A stretch of 59,385 bases of DNA from Chitinispirillaceae bacterium (lineage in GTDB: Bacteria > Fibrobacterota > Chitinivibrionia > Chitinivibrionales > Chitinispirillaceae), in contig JAFGDP010000055.1 of assembly GCA_016932075.1 (NCBI GenBank), positions 1 to 59,385 on the forward strand, read 5' to 3'. Below, one piece after another: positions 29,301 through 37,634 of the stretch. The notes below the pieces were generated by a model. The model saw only the letters and a list, made by a program, of their open reading frames with translations. It searched no databases and was not told the DNA's origin. Position 1 is the first letter of the stretch; the number at the start of each line of letters is the position of its first letter. Position numbers and translations under genes: made by a program.

Positions 29301-32300
29301 GCTTCCCAAAGACGATCCGCTTCTCGAAGAGTTCAAGGACGACCCATCCAAAGACAATTATCGCCTGTACGATGACGACCATGAAGGAAATTATAAATAC
29401 GCCTGCAGGCTCGAGAATAATGCCATCTCGTCAAATTCAGAGGACATCGACAACAATGGGACCATCGAGACCTCCCTGAACGAAGAGTATCATGAGTTTA
29501 TCATCGACCTGGCCGATGCCAATTCGCCCTTTATCGACAAATCCACTTCCGACAAACTCAAAACAAGCAACGGGTGGCGGCGGTACCGCTTCCAGCTGCG
29601 CGATCCCTACGGCGATTATCCCGGCGTGAGAATCGACAGCGGACTTGCCATTGACGAGTGGACCGATATTCGAATGGTCCGGTTGATCTGGGAGGGTTTC
29701 GATACCACGGCGCTGGCCGTGGAAGATTCGCTGATTCTTTCCGGCATGCAGTTTGTCGGCAACCAGTGGGAAGCGGTCCGGGACTCGAGCGGCAGGTCGA
29801 ACATGGATGTCTCGGTCATCGGTACCAGGGAATCACAGGAGTACAAGGACAGTATCAAAGGGTATGAAGACTCTTTTATCCGGCGTGAGGAGAACGAAAC
29901 CGGCGGCTACCAGCATGAGCAGTCGCTCCGTCTTGTATTCAGCGACCTTGAAGCCGGCCGGACCGCAATCGCTGAAAAAGGCTTTGCCCAACAGCCGCTC
30001 AAAGTCGCGTCGTATGATAATCTGACCCTGATAGTGCATGGAAAGGCGCCGCAGGGCGCCAATCCCCTTGCACCCCTTTATAACGGCGACGTCAGGTTCG
30101 TGTTCAGGTTTGGTACCGATTCAATAACCTACTACCAGTATCGCAGGCATATCATGCCGGGATGGAACAACTATATCGTTATCAACCTTAAGGAGCTTTC
30201 AAACCTGAAATTGGATTGGCTCACCATGCACCCTGATGATTCAATTAATGCCTGGTCATCCGATAGTACGCTCCATATCAGGGCGCCGAAAGGAAGGCAA
30301 CCCAACTTTGCCAACATCACCTGGATGGCGGTCGGCGTCGAGTGCGACCCGAACGCTTCAGGCCAAACGCCCTATTCCGGAGAGCTCTGGGTGAACGAGC
30401 TCAAGGTAGCGGGCATTAAAAAGTTCAACGGCTGGTCCTCCCGCCTCAATCTGCAGACGCAGTTTGCCGACTTTCTGAGCGTCACCGGCGGTCTCAATTT
30501 TGAAGGCGGCGACTTCAAGACCATGACCGATGCCGACATCACCAGGACCGGCGATTCCAAGCTTTCGGGCAATTTCAGCGTCTCCACCGGCCTTGATAAA
30601 TTCATGCCAAAGGAGTGGGGTGTTTCCCTTCCCATTGGCGGCTCCATGACCAGCTCGCTTACCCGGCCGCAGCTCAAGCCGAACAGCGACATCTATCTGA
30701 CCGACGACAACAACAAACCGGACGGTCTTGCGGAAATGACCGGCGACGTGATCAACAGTATTGCCGGCAAGGAGCTTTTAGACAGCGATACCACGCTTGC
30801 CGAACACTTTGAGACGCAGAGCTACGGCCATTCGTTTTTTATCAATTATTCCAAAAACGCGGCCAATCCGAATCCGGCGGTGGACCTGCTGCTCGACCGG
30901 GTGAGCACCGATTTCCGGTATAACATGAACACGAATACGGTGCGAAGGGGACAGCTTCCGGACCAGAGCGGCGATTATACGAACTACGATTCAAGCCGCA
31001 CCTATACGGGCGGCATCAAATATGACCTGACGCCAAAAGACCCGCCCGCATGGACAAAATGGAAGCCTTTCGGCGAGAAACCGGCAGAGTGGGTGCCGCG
31101 GCAGCTGCACAACCTCGAATTCTCGCTTCTTCCCGGCAGGGCCAATCTTGATCTGGCGAACGCCACGTATAGCAAGTCGCTCGAACGGCGGTTCGAGCCG
31201 GGCATCAATACGCGTAAAGAGTCGCAGGTGTTGGACATCAACCACGGGTTCCAGCTCGATTTTTCTCCGATCCGCCCGCTTTTGGATCTATCGTATTCGC
31301 TTGCCATTCGCAGGAACTTCCCGAATGCCTCGACGCTCGGCGGCACGGACAAGACCGGAGAATTCCTGCGCGATAATGTTCTAAAAAGACATTCCGACGG
31401 GACATGGCACGATTATTATATTCTTGAACGGGAGCGGTCCAGGTCGCAGAAATTAAAGCTGTCGCTCAGCCCCCAGTTCGCCGACTGGCTCACCAACTCG
31501 GCCGACTATTCGGCTGATTATGATGGTTCGCTCTCAAAATTCGGCAATGATTCCACAACCGAATATATCAACAGCAAAGTCAACACGGAGGTCAGTTTCA
31601 ACAGTTCGCTCAACATCAGCTCGCTCCTGCCGGCAACGCCGGATTCAGGAAAAACCGGCGTGTTAGGCCGCCTGCGGAAAGGGTGCGACGCAGTAGGATT
31701 CAACAATGTGAATTTTACCTATTCCAACAATGCCCACCTTACCAATAACTACCTGGGAAGCAGCTTCCTCTCCTCGCAGTACGGAGATAAACGACCGGTG
31801 ACGAGCGGAGACTTTCTTGCGTACCAGCTCGGCCTTCAGGGCAGGAATTTTTCAGACATCGTTTACGGCGATATGGATGACGAAACCGCGGTCGGAGGGA
31901 TGCAGTACCGTTCATCCTATGACGACTATAATTTTTACAAGGACGATAACCGGTCAGTCACCCAGTCATATCAACTATCGACCAGTCTCGGCATTGCAAA
32001 ACCGATTGACCTGCGCCTCTCCTCCATCAGCCTTCGCTGGAACAGGACCTTTAACGTCAAACCGGATACCGCCAGATTCGACACGTCCCGTACCTTCCCT
32101 GAAATAAGCGTCGGCGCGCACAGCAGCGTGCTGGACAAGATAAAACTGCTCACCCGGTATCTCCAGGGCATGGGCCTCTCCTCAAACCTCTCTTTCCGCC
32201 GCAGCACCCGGCATAACGACGCCGCAGGCAAAGAGCGCGGCAGGGCGTTCGACCTCTCCCCTCTTGTGCAGTTCAGCGGCACGTTGAAAAAATGGCCGGT

Positions 32301-32706
32301 CAGGTTCAATTACCAGCACACGCTCGGCCGCGAGCAGCGGGATCTCGAGCGCAATGACGGATCCAGCGGCGACGGGTCAACAACGAATCGTGACGGTGAC
32401 AATATCGATATGAGTTATGAGATCCAGCAGTCGAGCAGTCTTTCAACGATAAAACTATTGCGATGGACCGTACCGGTCAAGGGCAGGACAAGCATGGGAA
32501 TGCGTTTTGTGCGCGACCATTCGGTGACGACGACCGCAGGGGAAAAAACTGCGGACAACTCGAACCTCTCTCTCACGCCGCACCTCAAATACGTGGTCAC
32601 GAACAACGTTACCGGGACGCTTGAGTACACCGGTTCGCGGATCACGGAAAACGGTTCCATAACGACCAGCAACAAACTGGCCCTGATTACCGAAATACGG
32701 TTCTGA
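26389..32706 (+). CDS. sprA: SprA/Sov-like T9SS outer-membrane translocon protein
   Basis: 2105 residues, in the size range of SprA (about 2400 in Flavobacterium). SprA is a 36-strand barrel through which folded T9SS cargo crosses the outer membrane. The TTG start is set by AAGGAGA eight bases upstream and yields a signal peptide (ILLVMICSLGASGQG). Hallmarks include NITWMAVGVE, SGELWVNELKVAGI and, near residue 767, the family signature AYVDDFESSKQ. The C-terminal half is a long series of aromatic-ended amphipathic strands. It follows the FGE-domain gene and precedes rng. No sprE, porV, gldL or gldM homologue is in the window; they may lie elsewhere. Confidence 0.85.
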   Translation: MLHRLSGAWSILLVMICSLGASGQGLRYERPVITGFHPLDDGTRKGSQLNAGHPVLCTLSTKLFRDTTVIDFEKRQITFVRYDSLGFILWNYHYDELNNYMADRRNFALNNTWYKHSLLFKEGTDQGTSESLKLAWELPVQYPGWAQRVLGNDPPRLTINGNMRITIGFEDMSRKDPGVQETQRGGAGFLFDQSNQFTITGSVGRLININISANSEGDVDMNNPLKNFKIEYKEQTPGELEDEIVQEVIAGYTGFSMPGTQLSGYSESKEGLFGIKVASRFGPLLLTTIASSEQGESQKLKVSNAGKGDASSTNVQQENGYIRNRYFFLDTAYITAYNRKYALNGGNLNAPPPPEVASCEVWLQIEDNEQERYVNAYGLDNVRQMYIDSSLRESRLFRKLLNERHYRLYPKEGYIRLFTDSVTIRERDILGIIMQTSGSIPDKGGERDTNRYVWVVKPKNPIDKLSDDPERFRLMWRNVYPLSGDIKDITKFQIAINHLPKDGQEAVKTLGDRYISEILGLTNKNGDPLIDRQYIFDFTNRELIIPPYDTTSFGNEPFANPALIDPEQGDLRDTMIYRFGPQSKEITSDFQPIFSIETSGSSKQTTFDLGFGIMENTVRVKADGALLQPNIDYILSPEIGSLELISPKALAAQNIEIDYQREALFMPERKVFLGSRAEMKLPFVSDNSLMGFSVLWQSSEVSQRIPRINQEPYSKLLFDFNTKFDLKPEWMTDIVNKIPLVKTDAASSANLEFEVAHSRMNPNSSDEAYVDDFESSKQLYPLGESYGGWHRASPPYHRDSLSSYPPAWDYYWFTPVWSDKRNRIPRDSVWTRDPKDDPIYTGMDQYESVLRLHVKPGPNDPTLQERYKKTWAGIMQSIPPGMSDRKRDQYFELLLKTRNNGIGNGKLRVQIGKLREDVCIAGAPPNGRPDKEDTARFWREYNVQELDKGLDTLWDGDEAYWVPDGNGGWLQLPKDDPLLEEFKDDPSKDNYRLYDDDHEGNYKYACRLENNAISSNSEDIDNNGTIETSLNEEYHEFIIDLADANSPFIDKSTSDKLKTSNGWRRYRFQLRDPYGDYPGVRIDSGLAIDEWTDIRMVRLIWEGFDTTALAVEDSLILSGMQFVGNQWEAVRDSSGRSNMDVSVIGTRESQEYKDSIKGYEDSFIRREENETGGYQHEQSLRLVFSDLEAGRTAIAEKGFAQQPLKVASYDNLTLIVHGKAPQGANPLAPLYNGDVRFVFRFGTDSITYYQYRRHIMPGWNNYIVINLKELSNLKLDWLTMHPDDSINAWSSDSTLHIRAPKGRQPNFANITWMAVGVECDPNASGQTPYSGELWVNELKVAGIKKFNGWSSRLNLQTQFADFLSVTGGLNFEGGDFKTMTDADITRTGDSKLSGNFSVSTGLDKFMPKEWGVSLPIGGSMTSSLTRPQLKPNSDIYLTDDNNKPDGLAEMTGDVINSIAGKELLDSDTTLAEHFETQSYGHSFFINYSKNAANPNPAVDLLLDRVSTDFRYNMNTNTVRRGQLPDQSGDYTNYDSSRTYTGGIKYDLTPKDPPAWTKWKPFGEKPAEWVPRQLHNLEFSLLPGRANLDLANATYSKSLERRFEPGINTRKESQVLDINHGFQLDFSPIRPLLDLSYSLAIRRNFPNASTLGGTDKTGEFLRDNVLKRHSDGTWHDYYILERERSRSQKLKLSLSPQFADWLTNSADYSADYDGSLSKFGNDSTTEYINSKVNTEVSFNSSLNISSLLPATPDSGKTGVLGRLRKGCDAVGFNNVNFTYSNNAHLTNNYLGSSFLSSQYGDKRPVTSGDFLAYQLGLQGRNFSDIVYGDMDDETAVGGMQYRSSYDDYNFYKDDNRSVTQSYQLSTSLGIAKPIDLRLSSISLRWNRTFNVKPDTARFDTSRTFPEISVGAHSSVLDKIKLLTRYLQGMGLSSNLSFRRSTRHNDAAGKERGRAFDLSPLVQFSGTLKKWPVRFNYQHTLGREQRDLERNDGSSGDGSTTNRDGDNIDMSYEIQQSSSLSTIKLLRWTVPVKGRTSMGMRFVRDHSVTTTAGEKTADNSNLSLTPHLKYVVTNNVTGTLEYTGSRITENGSITTSNKLALITEIRF

Positions 32707-32723
32707 TAGAAACGGCATCCAGT

Positions 32724-34229
32724 ATGGCAGCAAAAAAAATTCTTTTCAATGCAACGACCACTGAAAAACGGGCGGCATTGCTCGATAATGACAAAGTGGT
32801 CGACCTCGTGGTTGAGCGTCCTGACCAGTACCGCATCGCGGGCAATATCTATCGGGGACGGGTTAAATCGGTGCTTCCCGGATTGCAGGCGGCTTTTATC
32901 GACATCGGCCTTGAGCGTGCGGCATTCCTGCACGCCTCTGATATCGAACCATCGGTGCTCCTGGGCGAAGACGACGCTCTCCTCGACCGGTACCGCGGGA
33001 ACGATTCCCCGAACCGGCGGAAAATCGTCAGAATTCCCATTGAAAAACTCCTGCAGAAAGGACAGGAAGTGCTCGTGCAGGTGATCAAGGAGGAGATAAG
33101 CACCAAGGGCGCCAAACTGACGACGCAAATCAGCATCGCAGGAAGGTTTCTCGTGCTCGTTCCTGACGCCAATTTCATCGGCGTTTCCAAAAAAACCCAC
33201 GATCTCAAGAAACGGCGCAGGCTCAAGCAGCTCGTTGCGCAGTTAAAACCGCCGGGAGTCGGGTTTATCGTGCGTACCATGGGATTGAGGGTTTCGGAAA
33301 GCGAGTTCGTGAAGGAAATCCACCTGCTGCTTGACGCATGGCGTATGGCAAGCCAGGAGGCGCTCAAGGGAAGCGGCCCGAAAATCATCCACCGTGAGAT
33401 GGGCATCACGACGCGCGTCATCAGAGACCTTTTTTCCGAAGATGTCGGCGAGGTGTACGTCGATGACGCAGAGGACCATCGCGAAATCATGAGCTACCTC
33501 AAGGCGTTGTCTCCGGATCTCTGCAAAAGGGTTATCCTGTACAGCGGCAAGACCCCGCTGTTCGACAAATTCAACATCGAAAAAGACCTGGAGCGGCTGC
33601 TGAAACGCAAGGTGTGGCTGCGCAACGGCGGGTATATTCTGATCGACCGGACCGAGGCGCTCGTGGCGATCGACGTGAACACCGGACGCAACATCGGCAA
33701 GGCCAATCTGGAAGAAACCATTTTCCAGACCAACATGGAGGCAGTTGGCGAGATCTGCCGCCAGCTGCGGCTCCGTGATATCGGCGGGCTGATCGTCATC
33801 GACTTTATTGACATGCGGTATCATAATCACCGCCGGCAGGTGGAGCAGGCAATGACCAAGGCGCTGGAGGCCGACCCCACCGCCACCGACTGCACCGGAC
33901 TCTCCAAGTTCTGTCTCCTTGAAATAACCCGGAAAAGGGTCAGGCCCGAATTGCAGGAATTTTACACCGACGTGTGCCACGCCTGCGGCGGGCTCGGCTG
34001 GGTCTTTTCACCCGAGACCGTGACCGCCCGGATCGACCGCGAACTCGGAAGGTTCAGAAGCCGTCCGAAGAAGGTGAAATGTGCGGTGCATCCTTCGGTT
34101 TCCGCCTACCTTTTGAAAGAAAACGAAAAAGTCAAACGCATGCTCGAACAGGAGCACGGATGTACTCTGGAGTGTATGGCAGACGAGGAGTTGGACCAGG
34201 ACGAGTATGCGCTGACCCCCGTATCCTGA
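32724..34229 (+). CDS. rng: Ribonuclease G/E family endoribonuclease
   Basis: 501 residues, the size of RNase G without the C-terminal scaffold of RNase E. The S1-type RNA-binding domain is near the N-terminus (GNIYRGRVKSVLPGLQAAF, then IGLERAAFLH). The metal-binding catalytic aspartates are in IDVNTGRN and IDFIDMR. The zinc-link cysteines are in CHACGGLG. The enzyme processes rRNA and mRNA 5' ends. It starts 17 bases after sprA and sits upstream of rplU-rpmA, a neighbourhood (rng/rne near L21 and L27) seen in many bacteria. Confidence 0.94.
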   Translation: MAAKKILFNATTTEKRAALLDNDKVVDLVVERPDQYRIAGNIYRGRVKSVLPGLQAAFIDIGLERAAFLHASDIEPSVLLGEDDALLDRYRGNDSPNRRKIVRIPIEKLLQKGQEVLVQVIKEEISTKGAKLTTQISIAGRFLVLVPDANFIGVSKKTHDLKKRRRLKQLVAQLKPPGVGFIVRTMGLRVSESEFVKEIHLLLDAWRMASQEALKGSGPKIIHREMGITTRVIRDLFSEDVGEVYVDDAEDHREIMSYLKALSPDLCKRVILYSGKTPLFDKFNIEKDLERLLKRKVWLRNGGYILIDRTEALVAIDVNTGRNIGKANLEETIFQTNMEAVGEICRQLRLRDIGGLIVIDFIDMRYHNHRRQVEQAMTKALEADPTATDCTGLSKFCLLEITRKRVRPELQEFYTDVCHACGGLGWVFSPETVTARIDRELGRFRSRPKKVKCAVHPSVSAYLLKENEKVKRMLEQEHGCTLECMADEELDQDEYALTPVS

Positions 34230-34233
34230 ACCA

Positions 34234-34250
34234 CGGGCGTTATACGCCCG
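34234..34250 (+). other. Hairpin upstream of rplU
   Basis: CGGGCG (34234-34239) pairs with CGCCCG (34245-34250) around TTATA; a second, weaker TTGCG/CGCAA stem follows at about 34259-34277. No T-run directly follows the first stem. It may belong to an autoregulatory leader of the L21-L27 genes or be a processing site after rng. Confidence 0.35.
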
Positions 34251-34324
34251 GTTCCCCCTTGCGTTTTCATTTCGCAAAAAGGTAATTTTATAAGGTTTTT
34301 TCGATCTTTCAGTAAGGAGCCATC

Positions 34325-34636
34325 ATGTATTCGATCATTGAACAGGGCGGCATACAGTTCAAGGTTACCCCTGGTGCAACAATCCAGGTTCCGCTCATGG
34401 ATGCCCAAGAGGGCAGCGAAGTCTCCATCAACAAGGTCCTCCTTTCCGTCGATGGCGAAACAATCAACATCGGAACTCCCTACCTCGAAGGAGCCGCGGT
34501 TACTGCCAAAGTTGCCGGGCACCTCAAGGGGAAAAAGGTGCTTGTCATTAAAAAGAAGCGCCGCAAGGATTACCGGCGGAAAAACGGGCACCGGCAGCAG
34601 TACACCAAACTCGAGATCGTTTCAATCAATGTTTAG
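34325..34636 (+). CDS. rplU: 50S ribosomal protein L21
   Basis: 103 residues, normal length. It opens with [14 protein letters not shown] and contains [21 protein letters not shown] and the basic [15 protein letters not shown] stretch that contacts 23S rRNA. An AAGGAG ribosome binding site lies six bases before the ATG. rpmA follows after 20 bases, the near-universal L21-L27 pair. Confidence 0.97.
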   Translation: MYSIIEQGGIQFKVTPGATIQVPLMDAQEGSEVSINKVLLSVDGETINIGTPYLEGAAVTAKVAGHLKGKKVLVIKKKRRKDYRRKNGHRQQYTKLEIVSINV

Positions 34637-34656
34637 ATGCAAGGAATACGGGTACC

Positions 34657-34911
34657 ATGGCACACAAAAAAGGCGGCGGCAGCAGTTCGAACGGCAGAGA
34701 CAGCAATCCTAACATGCTCGGCGTCAAGAGTTTCGGCGGGCAAAAAATCGGGGCCGGCAGCATCATTGTCCGGCAGCGGGGGACGGTCGTGCACCCGGGC
34801 AGAAATGTCGGGAAAGGCAAGGATGACACCCTTTTCGCGAAAATCGACGGTGTCGTGCGTTTCAGCAGGTTCTCCGGAAACCGGAAAAGAGTGGAAATCG
34901 TACCATTATAA
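34657..34911 (+). CDS. rpmA: 50S ribosomal protein L27
   Basis: 84 residues, full length. The N-terminus [16 protein letters not shown] is the flexible tail that reaches the peptidyl-transferase centre; there is no Firmicutes-type cleavable extension. IIVRQRGT and [16 protein letters not shown] are the family signatures. The usual next gene, obgE, is not present here; a divergent-looking gap and a phosphatase gene follow instead. Confidence 0.97.
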   Translation: MAHKKGGGSSSNGRDSNPNMLGVKSFGGQKIGAGSIIVRQRGTVVHPGRNVGKGKDDTLFAKIDGVVRFSRFSGNRKRVEIVPL

Positions 34912-35001
34912 GTGATTGAATACCCTGCTGAAAAATCCAAGGACGGGCGACCTGGCTTTTCTTTATGAAAATTATCTCTTCCCATTACATGAAATATTTC
35001 T

Positions 35002-35007
35002 TATAAT
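35002..35007 (+). promoter_or_regulatory. Candidate -10 box TATAAT before the PAS/phosphatase gene
   Basis: TTCTTATAATAGTAG lies about 75 bases upstream of the chosen start codon in an AT-rich stretch. A clear -35 box was not found. Confidence 0.35.
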
Positions 35008-35079
35008 AGTAGATGATTTTCCGGCACCATTCCTGATAACGTGTGGTGCGTATCCTTGTCTCATCACCAGGGATCCCTC

Positions 35080-36888
35080 ATGCTTGGCAAAAAAAAGCCC
35101 GTGCGTATTGCATTTGCAGAGAAAAAAACCTCGAAAAAGAAAGAACCTCCGGCAAAAGACAAAGTCAAAATTCCCAGCGAAGGTGAACTGCTGCATGTAC
35201 TGCTCAATAACATTCCCGACGCCATTTATTTCAAGGACCTGAAAAGCAGGTTTCTGCGCGTCAGCAAAGGTTGGCTTACCAAATCAGGCGGGATTGATCA
35301 TAAGGTAGTAATAGGAAAAACCGATTTTGACTTCTTTACCCTCGAGCATGCGCGGCAGGCTTTTATGGATGAGCAGAAAATCATCCGGAGCGGCAAACCG
35401 ATTGTGGGAATCGAGGAGAAAGAGACATGGCCTGACCGGCCCGACACGTGGGTATCAACCACGAAAATGCCGCTCACCGACAAAAAAGGCAAGATCATCG
35501 GTACGTTCGGCCTGTCCCGCGATATTACCGAAGTAAAGAAATACCGCGATGCGCTGCAAAAAGCCAAGGATGAACTCGAGGAGCGCGTCAAAGAACGCAC
35601 CGCTGAACTCAGCGAGGCGAAATTCCGGCTTGAGCAGCACGTCGAACAACTCAAATTTCTCAACCTTACTGCGTATAAACTTGCGCAGATAACCGACATC
35701 AACCACATATTCATCGCCATTGGCGAATCCTTTCTCGCGCGTTTTCCGTTTGCTCATATCAGCGTTTGCCAGAAAAATAAAAATGTGTTCACCTGCGTCT
35801 ATGCCAGCGGCGCCCTTGATACCCCTGACGTGCGACCCCTCACCGAAACGGCACTCTCCCCCTTTATCAAAGAGGATATTTCCGAACCGCAGTTCATCGA
35901 GGAGTGGTCGTCGAGGGAACAAATGAATTTGCCCTGGCCGAAGGTCCTAGAGGAGGATACGTGCTGGATTCTTTTCCCGCTGGTCTCGGACAATGTGGTC
36001 CTTGCGATCGTACAATTGTTCGTCCCGCAGCACGCCGCTTCAATATTCAAGCAGGAGCAGACCCTGCTTTCAACCCTCAGCGCGCATGCCGCAATCTGCA
36101 TTTCAAACGCGCTGCACTATAAATACCTCGAAATACGCGCCCGCCTCGAAGGTGAACTTGAAGCTGCCCGGAATATTCAGCAGAGCCTCATGCCGCATGA
36201 AACCCCGGTCATACCCAGGTTGCAGCTCGCCGGAGCATACCTGCCGGCCTATGAGGTCGGCGGCGATTATCTCGACTACTTTCAGGCCGGTGACGGCTCC
36301 TGGGTGGTGTTCATTGCCGATGTGTGCGGGAAAGGAGTGCCTGCGGCGCTCCTCATGAGCGTGCTGCGCAGTATCGCGAGGGTCGAAGGCCGCGCCAACT
36401 TCAGCGCAAAGAGGCTGCTCTGCGCGGTCAACGAATCGATCTGCCTGAACATCAATGAACGCTCCTTCATTACTGCACTGGCTTTGATGATCAGGGCGGA
36501 CGGCAGCGCAATGACCTATGCGCGCGCGGGACACGCCAAGCTGTTAAAAATCGACGCCGAGGGAGACGCGGTGCTCAACATCGAATCGAAAGGCCTGGCG
36601 CTCGGTATCATTCAGGATGTAAACGAATTTTCCAGCCATCTTGAAGAACTGAGCCTCCCTCTTTCTCCGGGCGAGATCTACCTTGCCTATACCGACGGAC
36701 TGACCGAGGCAATCGACGAACAGAAAAACTCCTACGGACTTCCGCGGCTTTCCAGGACGCTCCTTAACCTCAAATCCGGGACCGCTGAACAGATGGTAAG
36801 CGGCATCCTGACCGACATCAAGCAGTACACCAGCGGTATGCCCGCACACGATGATCTGACCATGATGACCATGAAGGTGACCGGATAA
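35080..36888 (+). CDS. PAS-GAF-like SpoIIE/RsbU-type protein phosphatase
   Basis: 602 residues from the ATG at 35080 (MLGKKKP); the open frame begins 13 codons earlier with no ribosome binding site. After a lysine-rich start comes a PAS domain (about residues 35-160: VLLNNIPDAIYFKDL ... GTFGLSRDITE), a coiled coil (KDELEERVKERTAEL), a GAF-like domain (about 210-350) and a C-terminal PP2C/SpoIIE domain with AARNIQQSLMP, GGDYLDYF, FIADVCGKGVPAALLM and the late YTDGLTEA and HDDLTMM metal-binding elements. Such proteins dephosphorylate anti-sigma-factor antagonists in partner-switching pathways. No transmembrane segment, so it is cytoplasmic. The partner anti-sigma proteins are not in the window. 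Confidence 0.9.
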   Translation: MLGKKKPVRIAFAEKKTSKKKEPPAKDKVKIPSEGELLHVLLNNIPDAIYFKDLKSRFLRVSKGWLTKSGGIDHKVVIGKTDFDFFTLEHARQAFMDEQKIIRSGKPIVGIEEKETWPDRPDTWVSTTKMPLTDKKGKIIGTFGLSRDITEVKKYRDALQKAKDELEERVKERTAELSEAKFRLEQHVEQLKFLNLTAYKLAQITDINHIFIAIGESFLARFPFAHISVCQKNKNVFTCVYASGALDTPDVRPLTETALSPFIKEDISEPQFIEEWSSREQMNLPWPKVLEEDTCWILFPLVSDNVVLAIVQLFVPQHAASIFKQEQTLLSTLSAHAAICISNALHYKYLEIRARLEGELEAARNIQQSLMPHETPVIPRLQLAGAYLPAYEVGGDYLDYFQAGDGSWVVFIADVCGKGVPAALLMSVLRSIARVEGRANFSAKRLLCAVNESICLNINERSFITALALMIRADGSAMTYARAGHAKLLKIDAEGDAVLNIESKGLALGIIQDVNEFSSHLEELSLPLSPGEIYLAYTDGLTEAIDEQKNSYGLPRLSRTLLNLKSGTAEQMVSGILTDIKQYTSGMPAHDDLTMMTMKVTG

Positions 36889-36953
36889 GGGCCGCAGTGC
36901 CTCCCGTATCAATTATTTTCCGTTCAATTGGAAATTGCACTGCGACAGGCCAC

Positions 36954-37565
36954 ATGATCATGGTACCGTATCGAAATCACCGCGGTTTGCACGCGGCACG
37001 TGCCGTTGCATTTCTTCTGTGCGCCGGCCTCCTCGCGGCCGGCTGCGCGAAAAAAAAGGACAGTCTGCCGATCACCTCCGACAGCGTCATGACACCGTAT
37101 CAGGAGTTCGGGGCAACGACGCTTTTTTTTTACGAGGGAAAAATCAAGCGCTGGAAGCTCGAAGCGGACTACATGAAAAAGCCGCTCCTGGACACGGGCA
37201 CCATGCTGGTCTGCCCGGTGACGCTCACCCTCTACGATTCGCTGGGAGCCGCAGGAACCAAGGTGCTCGCGGATTCAGGCACCACGACTCCGGCGATGAA
37301 AAGTTTCACCGTATGGGGCAACGTCCTTATCCGAAACCACGACTCACTTATCGTAAAAACCTACAAGCTCTGGTGGGTAAAGGAGAAACGGAAAGTGGAG
37401 TCAGATACGTTCGTCCAGATCGAGACCGCCAAGGGCGACCTGCTGCGCGGTAAGGGGCTTGATGCAGTCGAGGATTTTTCCCGGTTTTCGTTCAAATCGC
37501 AGGTGTCAGGGTCGTTCCCCGATTTTAAAAGGCGGATGGAGGAGAATGACGACCGGATTTATTGA
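36954..37565 (+). CDS. lptC: LptC-like LPS export lipoprotein
   Basis: About 203 residues from the ATG at 36954; a GTG at 36897 and an ATG at 36960 are alternatives, none with a clear ribosome binding site. A hydrophobic N-terminus ends in LLAAGC, a lipobox, so it is probably an inner-membrane lipoprotein rather than the single-helix protein of E. coli. The body has the repeating LptC pattern (EGKIKRWKLEADYMKK ... LTLYDSLG ... VLADSG ... FTVWGNVLIRNHDSLIVKTYKLWW). In E. coli LptC hands LPS from LptB2FG to LptA. Its neighbours lptA and lptB support the assignment, with rmuC inserted between. Confidence 0.82.
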   Translation: MIMVPYRNHRGLHAARAVAFLLCAGLLAAGCAKKKDSLPITSDSVMTPYQEFGATTLFFYEGKIKRWKLEADYMKKPLLDTGTMLVCPVTLTLYDSLGAAGTKVLADSGTTTPAMKSFTVWGNVLIRNHDSLIVKTYKLWWVKEKRKVESDTFVQIETAKGDLLRGKGLDAVEDFSRFSFKSQVSGSFPDFKRRMEENDDRIY

Positions 37566-37634
37566 CCGGCTCTTGCATCAAGGGGCAATCCTCCCCGTCG
37601 GCCCCTTGACTCCGATTGCCGTAAAGGAGCGAGC

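Noticed and set aside
28627..29479. Long opposite- and shifted-frame reading frames inside sprA
   Set aside because: They follow from the GC-rich codon usage of sprA and lack start signals.
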